Assembly: GCA_003987725.1 (NCBI GenBank)
Contig: RXJH01000008.1
Location: 1-64,000, forward strand
Direction: 5' to 3'
Source: Hyphomicrobium sp.
GTDB lineage: Bacteria > Pseudomonadota > Alphaproteobacteria > Rhizobiales > Hyphomicrobiaceae
Length of the DNA stretch: 64,000 nucleotides
Shown here: positions 27,956 to 36,957 of the stretch, one piece after another
How the letters are laid out: every line of letters begins with the position of its first letter
Numbering within the stretch: the stretch's first letter is position 1
The notes under the pieces: generated by a model
The model's input: only the letters and a program-made list of their open reading frames with translations
Told to the model about the DNA's origin: nothing
The model's database searches: none
Program-made: the position numbers and the translations under genes

Positions 27956-29185
27956 ATGAGCGCCGCGCCGAAATCCGTGAAAAAGGTCGTTCTCGCCTAT
28001 TCCGGCGGATTGGACACTTCGATCATCCTCAAGTGGCTGCAGGAGACCTACGGCGCCGAAGTCGTGACGTTCACCGCCGATCTCGGCCAGGGCGAAGAGC
28101 TGGAGCCCGCCCGCAAGAAAGCCCTGATGCTCGGCATCAAGGAAGAAAACATTTTCATCGAAGACCTGCGCGAAGAATTCGTGCGCGATTTCGTCTTTCC
28201 GATGTTCCGCGCCAACACCGTCTATGAAGGCATTTATTTGCTCGGCACGTCGATCGCCCGCCCGCTGATCGCGAAGAAGCAGATCGAGATCGCCCGCAAA
28301 GTCGGTGCCGACGCGGTCTGTCATGGCGCCACCGGCAAGGGCAACGACCAGGTGAGGTTCGAGCTCGGCTATTATGCCTTGGAGCCCGGCATCAAGATCA
28401 TCGCCCCCTGGCGCGAGTGGACGTTCAAGGGCCGCGAAGACCTTCTGGACTTCGCCCGCCGGAACCAGATTCCCGTCGCCAAGGACAAGGAAGGCGAGAG
28501 CCCATTCTCGGTCGACGCCAACCTTCTGCACTCCTCATCCGAAGGCAAGGTTCTCGAAGACCCGGCGAAGAAGCCGCCCGAGGTCGTCTACCAGCGCACC
28601 ATCTCGCCGATGAGCGCGCCCGACAAGGTGACGACGATCAAGATCGGCTTCGTCAAGGGCGACCCAGTCTCGATCGACGGCAAGAAGCTCTCACCCGCAA
28701 CGCTGCTGAAGGCGTTGAACGATCTCGGACGCGACAACGGCATCGGCCGCATCGATCTCGTCGAGAACCGTTTCGTCGGCATGAAATCGCGCGGCGTCTA
28801 TGAAACGCCCGGCGGCACGATCCTGCTTGCGGCTCACCGCGCCATCGAAAGCCTGACGCTTGATCGCGGCGCGGCTCACCTCAAAGACGAGATCATGCCG
28901 CGCTACGCCGAGCTGATCTACAATGGCTTCTGGTTCTCGCCGGAGCGCGAGATGTTGCAGGCGCTGATCGACAAGAGTCAGGAAAACGTCGAAGGCGAAG
29001 TCACTCTCGAGCTTTACAAGGGCAACGTCATCGTCGTCGGCCGCGAAAGCGCAAAGTCGCTTTATTCGCCGACGCTCGTGACGTTCGAGGACGACAAGGG
29101 CGCCTACGACCAGAAGGACGCGGAAGGCTTCATCAAGCTCAACGCGCTGCGCTTGCGCACCCTTGGACGGCGAAACAAGCCGTAA
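27956..29185 (+). CDS. argG: Argininosuccinate synthase
   Basis: Joins citrulline and aspartate with ATP in the second-last step of arginine synthesis. It has 409 residues. The N-type ATP pyrophosphatase loop [16 protein letters not shown] is at residues 12-27, followed by the family segments [15 protein letters not shown]-like (here [15 protein letters not shown]) and [16 protein letters not shown]. The gene stands alone, with 119 bases to the Kef-type gene. Confidence 0.97.
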   Translation: MSAAPKSVKKVVLAYSGGLDTSIILKWLQETYGAEVVTFTADLGQGEELEPARKKALMLGIKEENIFIEDLREEFVRDFVFPMFRANTVYEGIYLLGTSIARPLIAKKQIEIARKVGADAVCHGATGKGNDQVRFELGYYALEPGIKIIAPWREWTFKGREDLLDFARRNQIPVAKDKEGESPFSVDANLLHSSSEGKVLEDPAKKPPEVVYQRTISPMSAPDKVTTIKIGFVKGDPVSIDGKKLSPATLLKALNDLGRDNGIGRIDLVENRFVGMKSRGVYETPGGTILLAAHRAIESLTLDRGAAHLKDEIMPRYAELIYNGFWFSPEREMLQALIDKSQENVEGEVTLELYKGNVIVVGRESAKSLYSPTLVTFEDDKGAYDQKDAEGFIKLNALRLRTLGRRNKP

Positions 29186-29304
29186 GACTTGGTTCTTTCG
29201 ATGTGACCATCTAAGACGCTCCAGAAGCATCGTGATGGTCCGAAGGTTGAAATTACGACGATCGTGGTCGAAAGTACTGCCTCCCTCCGGCGGAAGCAGG
29301 ATAC

Positions 29305-30969
29305 ATGCCCCACGAAACACCTCTTATTGCCACGATCGTCGTCGGCCTGAGTTTGGCCTTTCTGTTTGGAGCGATAGCACAGCGTCTCCGCGCCTCGCCT
29401 CTTGTCGGATATCTTCTTGCAGGTGTCGCATTAGGCCCGCGAACACCGGGCTTTGTTGCCGATCAGACCATCGCCTCCGAACTCGCGGAGGTCGGCATCA
29501 TCTTGTTGATGTTTGGGGTCGGTCTCCATTTCTCGCTGAAAGATCTCTGGTCTGTTCGGAAAATCGCGATTCCGGGCGCCGTCGTGCAGATCTTCGTCGC
29601 GACGCTGCTCGGTGTAGGGCTTTCGCATTATCTCGGCTGGCAGCTCGGAGCCGGCATCATCATGGGTCTCGCACTCTCCGTCGCGAGCACCGTCGTATTG
29701 TTGCGAGCGATGCAGGCGAGACGGCTTCTCAATACCGAACGCGGCCGCATCGCTGTCGGATGGCTCATCGTCGAAGACATCGCGATGGTGCTGACGCTGG
29801 TGCTGCTGCCGGCATTGCTTCCCCTGTTCGGCGTCACCACAACGGACGTCGCGGCGAACAATGCTGAGAACTTCGATCTTCTACGGACATTTGCGGTAAC
29901 GGTACTTCAGATCGCCGCCTTCGTCGCTTTGATGCTCATCGCGGGCCGCCGCGTCATTCCCTGGATTTTGCATTACGCTGCCCACACCGGGTCGCGAGAA
30001 CTGTTCCGCCTGGCCGTGCTCGCGATTGCACTCGGAACGGCCTTCGGAGCAGCGAAGCTGTTCGGCGTATCGTTCGCGCTCGGCGCCTTCTTTGCCGGCA
30101 TGATCTTGAGCGAGTCGACGCTCAGTCAGCAGGCGGCATCTGAAACGCTGCCGCTGCGCGATGCATTTGCCGTGCTGTTTTTCATATCCGTCGGCATGTT
30201 GTTCGATCCGGCTATTCTCCTCCGCGATCCACTTGCCGTCGTAACGACACTGACGATCGTCATCGTCGGCAAATCGGTGGCGGCCTACGGGATTGTTCGC
30301 GCCTTTGGATATCCGGCCACGACCGCACTCACGATTTCCGTCAGCCTGGCTCAGATCGGTGAGTTCTCTTTCATCCTCGCTGGCTTGGGCGTGACGCTCG
30401 GCGTCTTGCCCGACCTCGGCCGGGAGCTCGTTCTCGCGGGAGCCATTGGCTCGATCATGCTGAACCCGCTCCTGTTCTTCGTACTCGACCGCTATGAAGA
30501 GAAGCTTGCAAAGCGAGAGCAGGCCAGCGCGACGCCCGTGCCCGCACCGCCCGTCAAAATCGAAACGACGAAGTTGCAGGACCACGCCATATTGATTGGC
30601 TACGGTCGCGTCGGATTCCCTATCGGGGGAATGCTGCAACAACGGGGCTTACCGATGTATGTGATCGACGAGAACGATGACATCGTAAACAAGCTCAAGG
30701 AAAAGAAGGTCGAAGCGGTCGCGGGCAACGGCGTCGCCCTTCTCAAATTTGCCAACGTGCAGCAAGCGAGATGCCTTCTCGTCGCCATTCCCGACAGCTT
30801 CGAAGCCGGACAAATCGTGGCTCAGGCACGAGCATCGAATGCAGAGCTGCCGATCATCGCGCGAGGTCACTCCGACGCCGAGGTCACGCACTTGAAAGCG
30901 TGTGGCGCGAATATCGTCATCCAAGGATCCCAGGAAATCGCCGACGCGATGGCCGCGCGCGTTCCGTAA
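29305..30969 (+). CDS. Kef/YbaL-type cation:proton antiporter
   Basis: A 554-residue inner-membrane protein of the CPA2 family. About 12 helices fill residues 1-385 and include FGVGLHFSLKDLW and ALGAFFAGMILSES. A cytosolic TrkA-N (RCK) domain follows from about residue 425 with the Rossmann motif LIGYGRVGFPIGGMLQQRG and the acidic end of strand 2, YVIDENDD. It exchanges K+ or Na+ for protons and is gated by nucleotide binding. No KefF/KefG partner is nearby, which is more YbaL-like. A small membrane-protein gene follows in the same direction. Confidence 0.9.
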   Translation: MPHETPLIATIVVGLSLAFLFGAIAQRLRASPLVGYLLAGVALGPRTPGFVADQTIASELAEVGIILLMFGVGLHFSLKDLWSVRKIAIPGAVVQIFVATLLGVGLSHYLGWQLGAGIIMGLALSVASTVVLLRAMQARRLLNTERGRIAVGWLIVEDIAMVLTLVLLPALLPLFGVTTTDVAANNAENFDLLRTFAVTVLQIAAFVALMLIAGRRVIPWILHYAAHTGSRELFRLAVLAIALGTAFGAAKLFGVSFALGAFFAGMILSESTLSQQAASETLPLRDAFAVLFFISVGMLFDPAILLRDPLAVVTTLTIVIVGKSVAAYGIVRAFGYPATTALTISVSLAQIGEFSFILAGLGVTLGVLPDLGRELVLAGAIGSIMLNPLLFFVLDRYEEKLAKREQASATPVPAPPVKIETTKLQDHAILIGYGRVGFPIGGMLQQRGLPMYVIDENDDIVNKLKEKKVEAVAGNGVALLKFANVQQARCLLVAIPDSFEAGQIVAQARASNAELPIIARGHSDAEVTHLKACGANIVIQGSQEIADAMAARVP

Positions 30970-31012
30970 CCGCATTGCATACCGAAGCGGGTGTGAAACA
31001 AGGAACAAGATC

Positions 31013-31231
31013 ATGATCGTCATCACGAGAAACGGCGAGACGACAGTGCTCACCGGCTGGCGGGAATGGGTCCTCAAGATTGTTATATTCCTAGCGGCGG
31101 TCCTGCTGTTCGCCGTCGTGGCCTTTCTGATGCTCGGTCTCGCCGTGACGATCGGGGCGATCGCCCTCGTCCTGATACCGGCGGCGATAATCGTCGGGCT
31201 GTTCGCGACGATCTTTGGGAAACGCGTTTAA
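31013..31231 (+). CDS. Small membrane protein, 72 residues
   Basis: A short protein with a polar N-terminus (MIVITRNGETTVLTGWREW) and two hydrophobic helices (about 22-45 and 47-68) ending FGKRV. AAGGA lies nine bases before the ATG. It starts 43 bases after the antiporter and could be co-transcribed with it. The family is not recognised. Confidence 0.65.
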   Translation: MIVITRNGETTVLTGWREWVLKIVIFLAAVLLFAVVAFLMLGLAVTIGAIALVLIPAAIIVGLFATIFGKRV

Positions 31232-31654
31232 ACCTCTGTCTTCTCGCCGCGTCGCGCAGCCCATCGCGAGGAACGCGATACGACGCATTCTGATGATTTA
31301 AAGCGACTTTAGAGAATAACGGGCTACGATGCTCCAGCGGGGCCAATTCGCCCCGATGGCGTCAGGGCGTTTAACTCGGCACGCGCCCCATTTTATCGGC
31401 CAGTCATTCCCGTCTTTGGATCTGGCTTCGGTACCGGCGGCCATCCCGGCCCCATTTACTCTTTTTATCGCACGCCGCCGGGCTCAATCCCCATTTCGGC
31501 AGTCGCACCAGTGTCATGATGGTCTGCATGACCGCCCGGCCTGCGCAATTTTCGCCCTGATCCATCTCCGCCCTTGACGACCGGGTCCCGATCCCCGACA
31601 TCGCGTGCTCGGATGATGAATGCGTTTCGAAACGCAAAGTGCGAGGACCTGAGA
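31232..31654. other. 423-base intergenic region without a gene
   Basis: No credible reading frame lies here on either strand. A short hairpin CGGGGC-CAATT-CGCCCCG-like (31338-31355) follows the small membrane-protein gene but has no T-run. The last part carries GAGGACCTGAGA, the ribosome site of aguA. I see no tRNA, riboswitch or repeat. Confidence 0.5.
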
Positions 31655-32680
31655 ATGAAGAGCGCGGCGGACGGAACGCCGGTGGTTACGCCCGCCGAAT
31701 GGGCGCCTCAGAAGGCGATTTGGACCGCATGGCCGGCCGATCCTGACGAATGGCGCGGCGACCTCGAGACGCCCCGTCGCGATGTGGCGGCGCTCATTCG
31801 TGCGCTCGGTATCGCCGGCAATAAGGTCCGCCTTCTCGTCAACGGTGAAGAAGCGCGGAACTCGGCCATCGCCGCGCTCGGCGATACCGCTGAAGTCATT
31901 CCGGCAAAATACGGCGACATCTGGCTGCGCGACACGGGCCCGATCTTCGCGCGCGCCGGCAAGGACGCAGTCGCCCTCCGCTTCAAGACGAACAGCTGGG
32001 GCGGCAAATACGATCTTCCCGACGACGCAACGGTCGGCGACGACGTTGCGGGGCTCGCCAAAACACCCATCCGCCGTTTCGATTTCGTGCTCGAAGGCGG
32101 CGCCGTCGATCATGACGGCGAAGGTACAATCCTCGCCACTCAGCAGACGCTGCTCAATCCCAACCGCAATGGCTGGACGAAGGAAGCCGCCGAGCAGTCG
32201 CTCGGCGAAGCTTTTGGCACGAAGAAAGTCATCTGGATCGATGAAGGCCTGAAGAACGATCACACCGACGGCCATGTCGACAACATCGCGCGCTTCATCG
32301 CGCCGGGCCGTGTCGTCTGTCAGGCGCCGGCCGGGCCTGACGATCCGAACGCGGAAACGCTCAACGCCATTGCGGCGAGCCTTGAAAACGCGACGGATGC
32401 GATGGGCCGCAAGCTCGAAGTCGTGCGCATTCCGGGCGTCGGCCTCTACCGCAACGCTCTTGGCGAAATCTCGCCCGCTTCTCATATGAATTTCATAATT
32501 GGCAACGACGTTGTCGTCGTGCCGATTTATGGGACTGCAACCGAAGCCGATGCGCTTCAGGCATTGCAGGCCGTTTTTCCGACCCGCGCGGTTGTCGGCG
32601 TCTCGTCCCGTGGCTTGCTCGGCTGCGGAACGGCCGGCGGCGGATCATTCCATTGCATCACACAACAGGAGCCCCTGTAG
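31655..32680 (+). CDS. aguA: Agmatine deiminase
   Basis: Converts agmatine to N-carbamoylputrescine and ammonia in the arginine decarboxylase route to putrescine. It has 341 residues. The guanidine-modifying fold shows YGDIWLRDTGPIF, the substrate-contact FVLEGGAVDHDGEGT, NDHTDGHVDN and the catalytic Cys in GGGSFHCITQQEP at the C-terminus. ATG 31655 after GAGGACCTGAGA gives the family N-terminus; the frame is open back to 31574. The next gene starts directly after its stop codon. Confidence 0.95.
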   Translation: MKSAADGTPVVTPAEWAPQKAIWTAWPADPDEWRGDLETPRRDVAALIRALGIAGNKVRLLVNGEEARNSAIAALGDTAEVIPAKYGDIWLRDTGPIFARAGKDAVALRFKTNSWGGKYDLPDDATVGDDVAGLAKTPIRRFDFVLEGGAVDHDGEGTILATQQTLLNPNRNGWTKEAAEQSLGEAFGTKKVIWIDEGLKNDHTDGHVDNIARFIAPGRVVCQAPAGPDDPNAETLNAIAASLENATDAMGRKLEVVRIPGVGLYRNALGEISPASHMNFIIGNDVVVVPIYGTATEADALQALQAVFPTRAVVGVSSRGLLGCGTAGGGSFHCITQQEPL

Positions 32681-33541
32681 ATGGCGCGACGCTCGCTCAC
32701 GGTGGCCAGCATTCAAACGTCCTACGGCCACGACATCAAAGAGAACATCGCCAAGACCGAGGCGTTCGTTCGCGAAGCAGCCGGACGCGGTGCGGAAGTT
32801 ATTCTGCCCTCCGAACTCTTCGAAGGCATCTACTTCTGCACGCGTCAGGAGCCGAAGTGGTTTCAAACCGCCCATCCGGTGATGGAGCACCCGGCAGTGC
32901 TAGCGCTACGCGACCTCGCAAAGTCGCTGAAAGTCGTCATCCCGATCTCGTTCTTCGAGAAGGACGGTCCGCGCTATTACAACAGCATTGCCATTGCCGA
33001 CGCCGATGGCGAAATCCTCGGCGTCTATCGCAAGAGCCATATCCCCGACGGTCCCGGCTATCAGGAAAAGTATTATTTCCGCCCCGGCGACACGGGCTTC
33101 AGAACATGGAGCACGAAGCACGGCAGGATCGGCGTCGGCATCTGCTGGGATCAATGGTATCCGGAAACCGCGCGCGCCATGGTTCTCCAGGGCGCCGAGA
33201 TCTTGTTCTATCCGACGGCAATCGGATCGGAACCTTATGATCCCTCGCTCGACACGCACCTGCAATGGCAGCGCGCGATGCAAGGCCATGCCGTCTCGAA
33301 CTCCGTGCCGATCGTTGCAGCCAATCGCATCGGCGAGGAAGACAACGACGGCGTGAAGCAGAAGTACTATGGCCACTCCTTCATCAGCGATCACCGTGGC
33401 GAGCTCGTAGAGAAATTCGGTGCGACGGACGAAGGCGTCCTCGTCCACACCTTCGATCTCGACCTCGTCGAAACGTATCGCGCCGAGTGGGGATTTTTCC
33501 GCGATCGCCGTACGGACCTCTACGCCAAGAGCATCATCTAA
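32681..33541 (+). CDS. aguB: N-carbamoylputrescine amidase
   Basis: A nitrilase-fold enzyme that hydrolyses N-carbamoylputrescine to putrescine, CO2 and ammonia, taking the AguA product. It has 286 residues. The Glu-Lys-Cys triad is visible as Glu in ILPSELFEG, Lys in YRKSHIPDGPGYQEK and Cys in GVGICWDQWYPE. The ATG follows the aguA stop with no gap, so the two are translated from one mRNA. No arginine decarboxylase gene is in the window. Confidence 0.95.
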   Translation: MARRSLTVASIQTSYGHDIKENIAKTEAFVREAAGRGAEVILPSELFEGIYFCTRQEPKWFQTAHPVMEHPAVLALRDLAKSLKVVIPISFFEKDGPRYYNSIAIADADGEILGVYRKSHIPDGPGYQEKYYFRPGDTGFRTWSTKHGRIGVGICWDQWYPETARAMVLQGAEILFYPTAIGSEPYDPSLDTHLQWQRAMQGHAVSNSVPIVAANRIGEEDNDGVKQKYYGHSFISDHRGELVEKFGATDEGVLVHTFDLDLVETYRAEWGFFRDRRTDLYAKSII

Positions 33542-33654
33542 GCGGATGCGCTCGCGTCGCCTCATCGCGATAGCGAGCAACGAATAACCCCAACGCTGCA
33601 ATGAGCGTCGTCGCACTGCGAAAATCGGTGCGACGATTTACGCTTGCGCTCAGT

Positions 33655-33691
33655 TATAGCCATATGGCTATATATCTTTCGGACTATAACG
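33655..33691. promoter_or_regulatory. AT-rich dyads upstream of the TonB receptor, ModE-like
   Basis: TATAGCCATATGGCTATA (33655-33672) is a perfect 18-base palindrome. Overlapping it, GGCTATATA (33666-33674) and TATAACG (33685-33691) are arranged like the CGNTATATA ... TATANCG half-sites I remember for ModE/MopA operators ('Mo-boxes'), with one mismatch in the left half and a centre of about ten bases. The receptor ATG is 46 bases downstream. Since the second gene of the cluster binds molybdate, the match is suggestive, but exact consensus details are from memory. Confidence 0.45.
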
Positions 33692-33737
33692 AGACGAACG
33701 GTGCGGGGGCGCCGTGTAAGTATAAATCGGGGGGAAG

Positions 33738-36146
33738 ATGTCGCGGATTACCTTGGCCGCCGTAGCGGCCGTGTGCGTTGTTGCGTTCGAACCGCATCAA
33801 GCTGAAGCTCAACAGGCGCCGACACCAGGCGGCGATGTAACTGCCGACGAAGCCTCGGTTCTACCGCCTGTCGTCGTGCAGTCGCCGACCGAACCGCTCG
33901 GCCGCCGCGCCCAACCAAAGTCTGCCCCGCAAGTCGTGAAAGCCTCCACGTCCGGGAAGGCCAAAGAAAACACCGCTGATGCGGGTGAAGGGTCTGCGGC
34001 AGGCACAGGTCCGACCGGCACATCATCAGGCGGCCCAGCCATCGGCACCGGCGTATTCACGCTCGGCCAGATCGACATGATCGGCGGCAGCACCGTCACC
34101 AACGAGGCGATGTGGACGTTCAACAAGAACTCGCTCGATCAGGCCGTCAACCTGTTGCCCGGCGTGTCGTCGACGAACTCCGGCGGCAGCCGCAACGAAA
34201 AAGACATCTTTGTGCGCGGCTTCAATCGCTATCAGGTCCCATTGTCGATCGACGGCGTGCGCGTTTATCTGCCGGCCGATAACCGGCTGGATTTCGGCCG
34301 CTTCCTGACGCCGGACCTTGCGGAAGTCCAGGTAGCGAAAGGTTACGTTTCGGTCCTGAACGGTCCCGGCGGCGAAGGCGGCGCCATCAACCTTGTCAGC
34401 CGCAAGCCGACGAAGGAAATCGAACTCGAGGGCCGCACCGGCCTCGTCACCGACGGCGATCTCAGCAGCCTGAATTCCTGGAACGCCTACGCCTACGCCG
34501 GCACGCGCCAGAAAGGCTACTACGCTCAGGTCAGCGGCAACATCGTCGACCAGGACCACTTCAATCTCTCGCACGACTTCAAGCCCGCCAATTCCTCGAC
34601 TCTCGGCTATAACCAGGGCGTTGCGGCGGGCTTTCCCTATCAGGGGAGCGGTGAGCGCGATAATTCCGATTTCCGCGATTGGCGCATCAACGCCAAGGTC
34701 GGCTTGACGCCGAACGCGACCGACGAATACAGCATCAACTACACCAATCAGCAGGGCGAGAAGGGTGCGCCGCTCAGCGTCAATCGGCAGATCGTGCAGG
34801 GATACTTCAACGGCAACACGGTTCGCTATTGGGACTGGCCGCAATGGGATACGTCATCGCTGTCGTGGCTGTCGAAGACGAAGCTCGGCGATGCGTCCTA
34901 CATTAAGACCAACGCCTTCTATAACACCTTCCAGAACTCGATCTCGTTCTATCCGAACGCGACCTATACGAACCAGTTCACCGACAGCCCTTATGATGAC
35001 TACTCTTACGGTGGCTTCGTCGAGATGGGCACCGATCTCATTCCGATGAACACGTTGAAGGGCGCGATTCACTTCCGTCGCGACTTCCACAACGAGCAGA
35101 GCATCAACTACAAATACGTGCCGACCTATACGGTTACGCTTGATCCCGCGAAACGGCAGTCGGAAGAGACTTGGTCGTTCGCTCTCGAGAACACGTTCCA
35201 CGCAACGCGTTCGCTCGATATCGTGACCGGCGCCAGCTATGACACCAACGAGGTTCTCTACGCCAACGGCTTGACCGATAAACCCGACATCGATGCCTGG
35301 AACTGGCAAGCCGCTGCGATCTACAGCTACAGCGACACCGGCAAGGTGCACGCAGACGTTTCGAGCCGCACACGCTTTCCCACGCTGTTCGATCGCTACA
35401 GCACCCGCTTTGGCTCCAAGACGGCTAATCCCGATATCGCTCCCGAGCGCGCGACCAATTACGAAATCGGCATCAGCGATAACGTGTTCCGCAATGTCCA
35501 CGTCTCGTCGGCGATCTTTTATTCGAAAATCGACGACAGCATTCAGAACGCGTTCTCCGCGGCCAACGGCAATGCCTCGATCGTCGGCTTCAACGCCGAT
35601 GGCTACAATTACGGCTTCGAACTGTCGGCCGACTGGGACGTGATGCCCGGCCTCCGCCTCGGCGGCAACTATACGTACCTCGAACGCCATCTCGACTTCG
35701 GTTCTGCCGCTCTTGACCTGCCCACCGGCACGACAGTGGCCCAACGCAATGCGGTCGCTGCGGCCCAGATCGAAGGGACGCCACGGCATAAGGCTCTGAT
35801 CTATCTTGCCTGGAAGGCAACCGACAGGCTGACCCTGACGCCAAGCGTCGAACTCGCGACCGATCGCACGGCCCTTGTCACCAGCTGCTCATCGACGCTG
35901 GTGAATACGACCGGCGCTGTGAACGCGACCGGAAACTGTGGCAAGACGAGCGGCTATACCGGCAAGCCGAACTACATTGATCTCGGCGCCTATGCCCTGG
36001 TTAACTTCCAGGCCGAATATGCGCTCAGCGAAGGCACCACAGTTGCGATTGGCGCCATGAACCTGCTGGATGAAAATTATTCACTGGCAGATGGTTTCCC
36101 CGAGCCAGGGAGGCAGTTGTTCGCTAACGTGCGAGCTCGTTTCTGA
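33738..36146 (+). CDS. TonB-dependent outer-membrane receptor
   Basis: An 802-residue active-transport porin. It has a signal peptide (1-24, ending AEAQQ), a possible TonB box (SVLPPVVVQSP, near 40), a long low-complexity linker, a plug domain (about 110-240, VNLLPGVSSTNSGGSRNEKDIFVRGF-type start and GPGGEGGAINLVSRKP end) and a 22-strand-type barrel closing with Phe. It resembles FecA/FhuA-like siderophore receptors in layout, but the substrate is not readable. The next gene, 15 bases on, encodes a molybdate-binding protein, so a molybdenum- or tungsten-containing ligand is possible. GGGGGG precedes the ATG. Confidence 0.9.
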   Translation: MSRITLAAVAAVCVVAFEPHQAEAQQAPTPGGDVTADEASVLPPVVVQSPTEPLGRRAQPKSAPQVVKASTSGKAKENTADAGEGSAAGTGPTGTSSGGPAIGTGVFTLGQIDMIGGSTVTNEAMWTFNKNSLDQAVNLLPGVSSTNSGGSRNEKDIFVRGFNRYQVPLSIDGVRVYLPADNRLDFGRFLTPDLAEVQVAKGYVSVLNGPGGEGGAINLVSRKPTKEIELEGRTGLVTDGDLSSLNSWNAYAYAGTRQKGYYAQVSGNIVDQDHFNLSHDFKPANSSTLGYNQGVAAGFPYQGSGERDNSDFRDWRINAKVGLTPNATDEYSINYTNQQGEKGAPLSVNRQIVQGYFNGNTVRYWDWPQWDTSSLSWLSKTKLGDASYIKTNAFYNTFQNSISFYPNATYTNQFTDSPYDDYSYGGFVEMGTDLIPMNTLKGAIHFRRDFHNEQSINYKYVPTYTVTLDPAKRQSEETWSFALENTFHATRSLDIVTGASYDTNEVLYANGLTDKPDIDAWNWQAAAIYSYSDTGKVHADVSSRTRFPTLFDRYSTRFGSKTANPDIAPERATNYEIGISDNVFRNVHVSSAIFYSKIDDSIQNAFSAANGNASIVGFNADGYNYGFELSADWDVMPGLRLGGNYTYLERHLDFGSAALDLPTGTTVAQRNAVAAAQIEGTPRHKALIYLAWKATDRLTLTPSVELATDRTALVTSCSSTLVNTTGAVNATGNCGKTSGYTGKPNYIDLGAYALVNFQAEYALSEGTTVAIGAMNLLDENYSLADGFPEPGRQLFANVRARF

Positions 36147-36161
36147 TGAAGAGGAGCTCTC

Positions 36162-36371
36162 ATGAAAATCAGCGCAAGAAATGTCATCAAAGGAACGATC
36201 GTCGACGTCCACAAGGGCGCGACGACATCCCACGTTCGAATTGATGTCGGCAACGGCACGATTGTAACGGCGTCGATCACCAACGAGGCGGTCGACGATC
36301 TCGGTCTCGTCAAAGGCATGACGGCGTCCGCCGTGATCAAAGCGACCGACGTAATGGTGATGGTGGGTTGA
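36162..36371 (+). CDS. mop: Molbindin (single Mop/TOBE domain)
   Basis: A 69-residue protein consisting of one Mop domain: MKISARNVIKGTIVDVHKG is the standard start, then VTASITNEAVDDLGLVKG and the end ASAVIKATDVMVMVG. Such molbindins assemble into hexamers that store molybdate or tungstate oxyanions in the cytosol. The Ser-Ala-Arg-Asn and Thr-Asn-Glu oxyanion contacts are present. GAGGAG precedes the ATG. It lies between the TonB receptor and a secreted protein in one tight run. Confidence 0.93.
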   Translation: MKISARNVIKGTIVDVHKGATTSHVRIDVGNGTIVTASITNEAVDDLGLVKGMTASAVIKATDVMVMVG

Positions 36372-36373
36372 TT

Positions 36374-36901
36374 ATGAGAAAATACGCGTTGTTGCCTGTC
36401 GCAGTCTGCACCCTGGTGTTGGCAGCGACAACGACGGGTTTTGCTGCCGAAACCGGGGGCTGCGATAGCTTCCCCTGGCCGATCAAGACCGAACTGCAAT
36501 GGATGAAGGCTTCGGACAGCGAAGCCTTGAAGTCCGGCGCGAAACTTGCCGAGCCGCCCGCAAAAGCCATGACGCTTTCGCTCGAACCGATGAGCGCCGT
36601 GGTCTTCCCCGTCGCGCCGACCGGCAGGATGAAGCCGGAAGGCGACGTCTACGGCGGTATCGTCGATTTCCAGAGTCCGAGCAGCGCACCTGGCTTGTAT
36701 CAGGTCACGCTACAATCCCCCGGCTGGATTGACATCGTGCAGGATGGCAAGCCCTTGAAGCCAACAGCACACAGCGGCAAATCCGATTGCGATGGCGTCC
36801 GGAAGACACTTCGCTTTAATTTGGATGCCACACCGTTTACCGTCCAGTTCAGCAACCTTAAGAAGGACTCGATCAAGTTCGCCATCCGGCAAGCCGAGTA
36901 G
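36374..36901 (+). CDS. Secreted uncharacterised protein of the TonB-receptor cluster
   Basis: A 175-residue protein with a signal peptide (MRKYALLPVAVCTLVLAATTTGFA). The mature chain has two Cys (CDSFPW near the start, SDCDGVRK near the end) that could pair, and the segments MSAVVFPVAPTGRMKPEGDV, YQVTLQSPGWIDIVQDG and GVRKTLRFNL, which I recall from short periplasmic proteins of alphaproteobacteria of unknown role. It appears beta-rich. It starts two bases after the molbindin stop and probably works in the periplasm with the receptor; binding of the imported ligand is a guess. Confidence 0.7.
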   Translation: MRKYALLPVAVCTLVLAATTTGFAAETGGCDSFPWPIKTELQWMKASDSEALKSGAKLAEPPAKAMTLSLEPMSAVVFPVAPTGRMKPEGDVYGGIVDFQSPSSAPGLYQVTLQSPGWIDIVQDGKPLKPTAHSGKSDCDGVRKTLRFNLDATPFTVQFSNLKKDSIKFAIRQAE

Positions 36902-36957
36902 AAGCCGGGCGATAAGAATCTGAAGAATCTTTCCACTCGGCGGTTTGGCAGGCTGAC

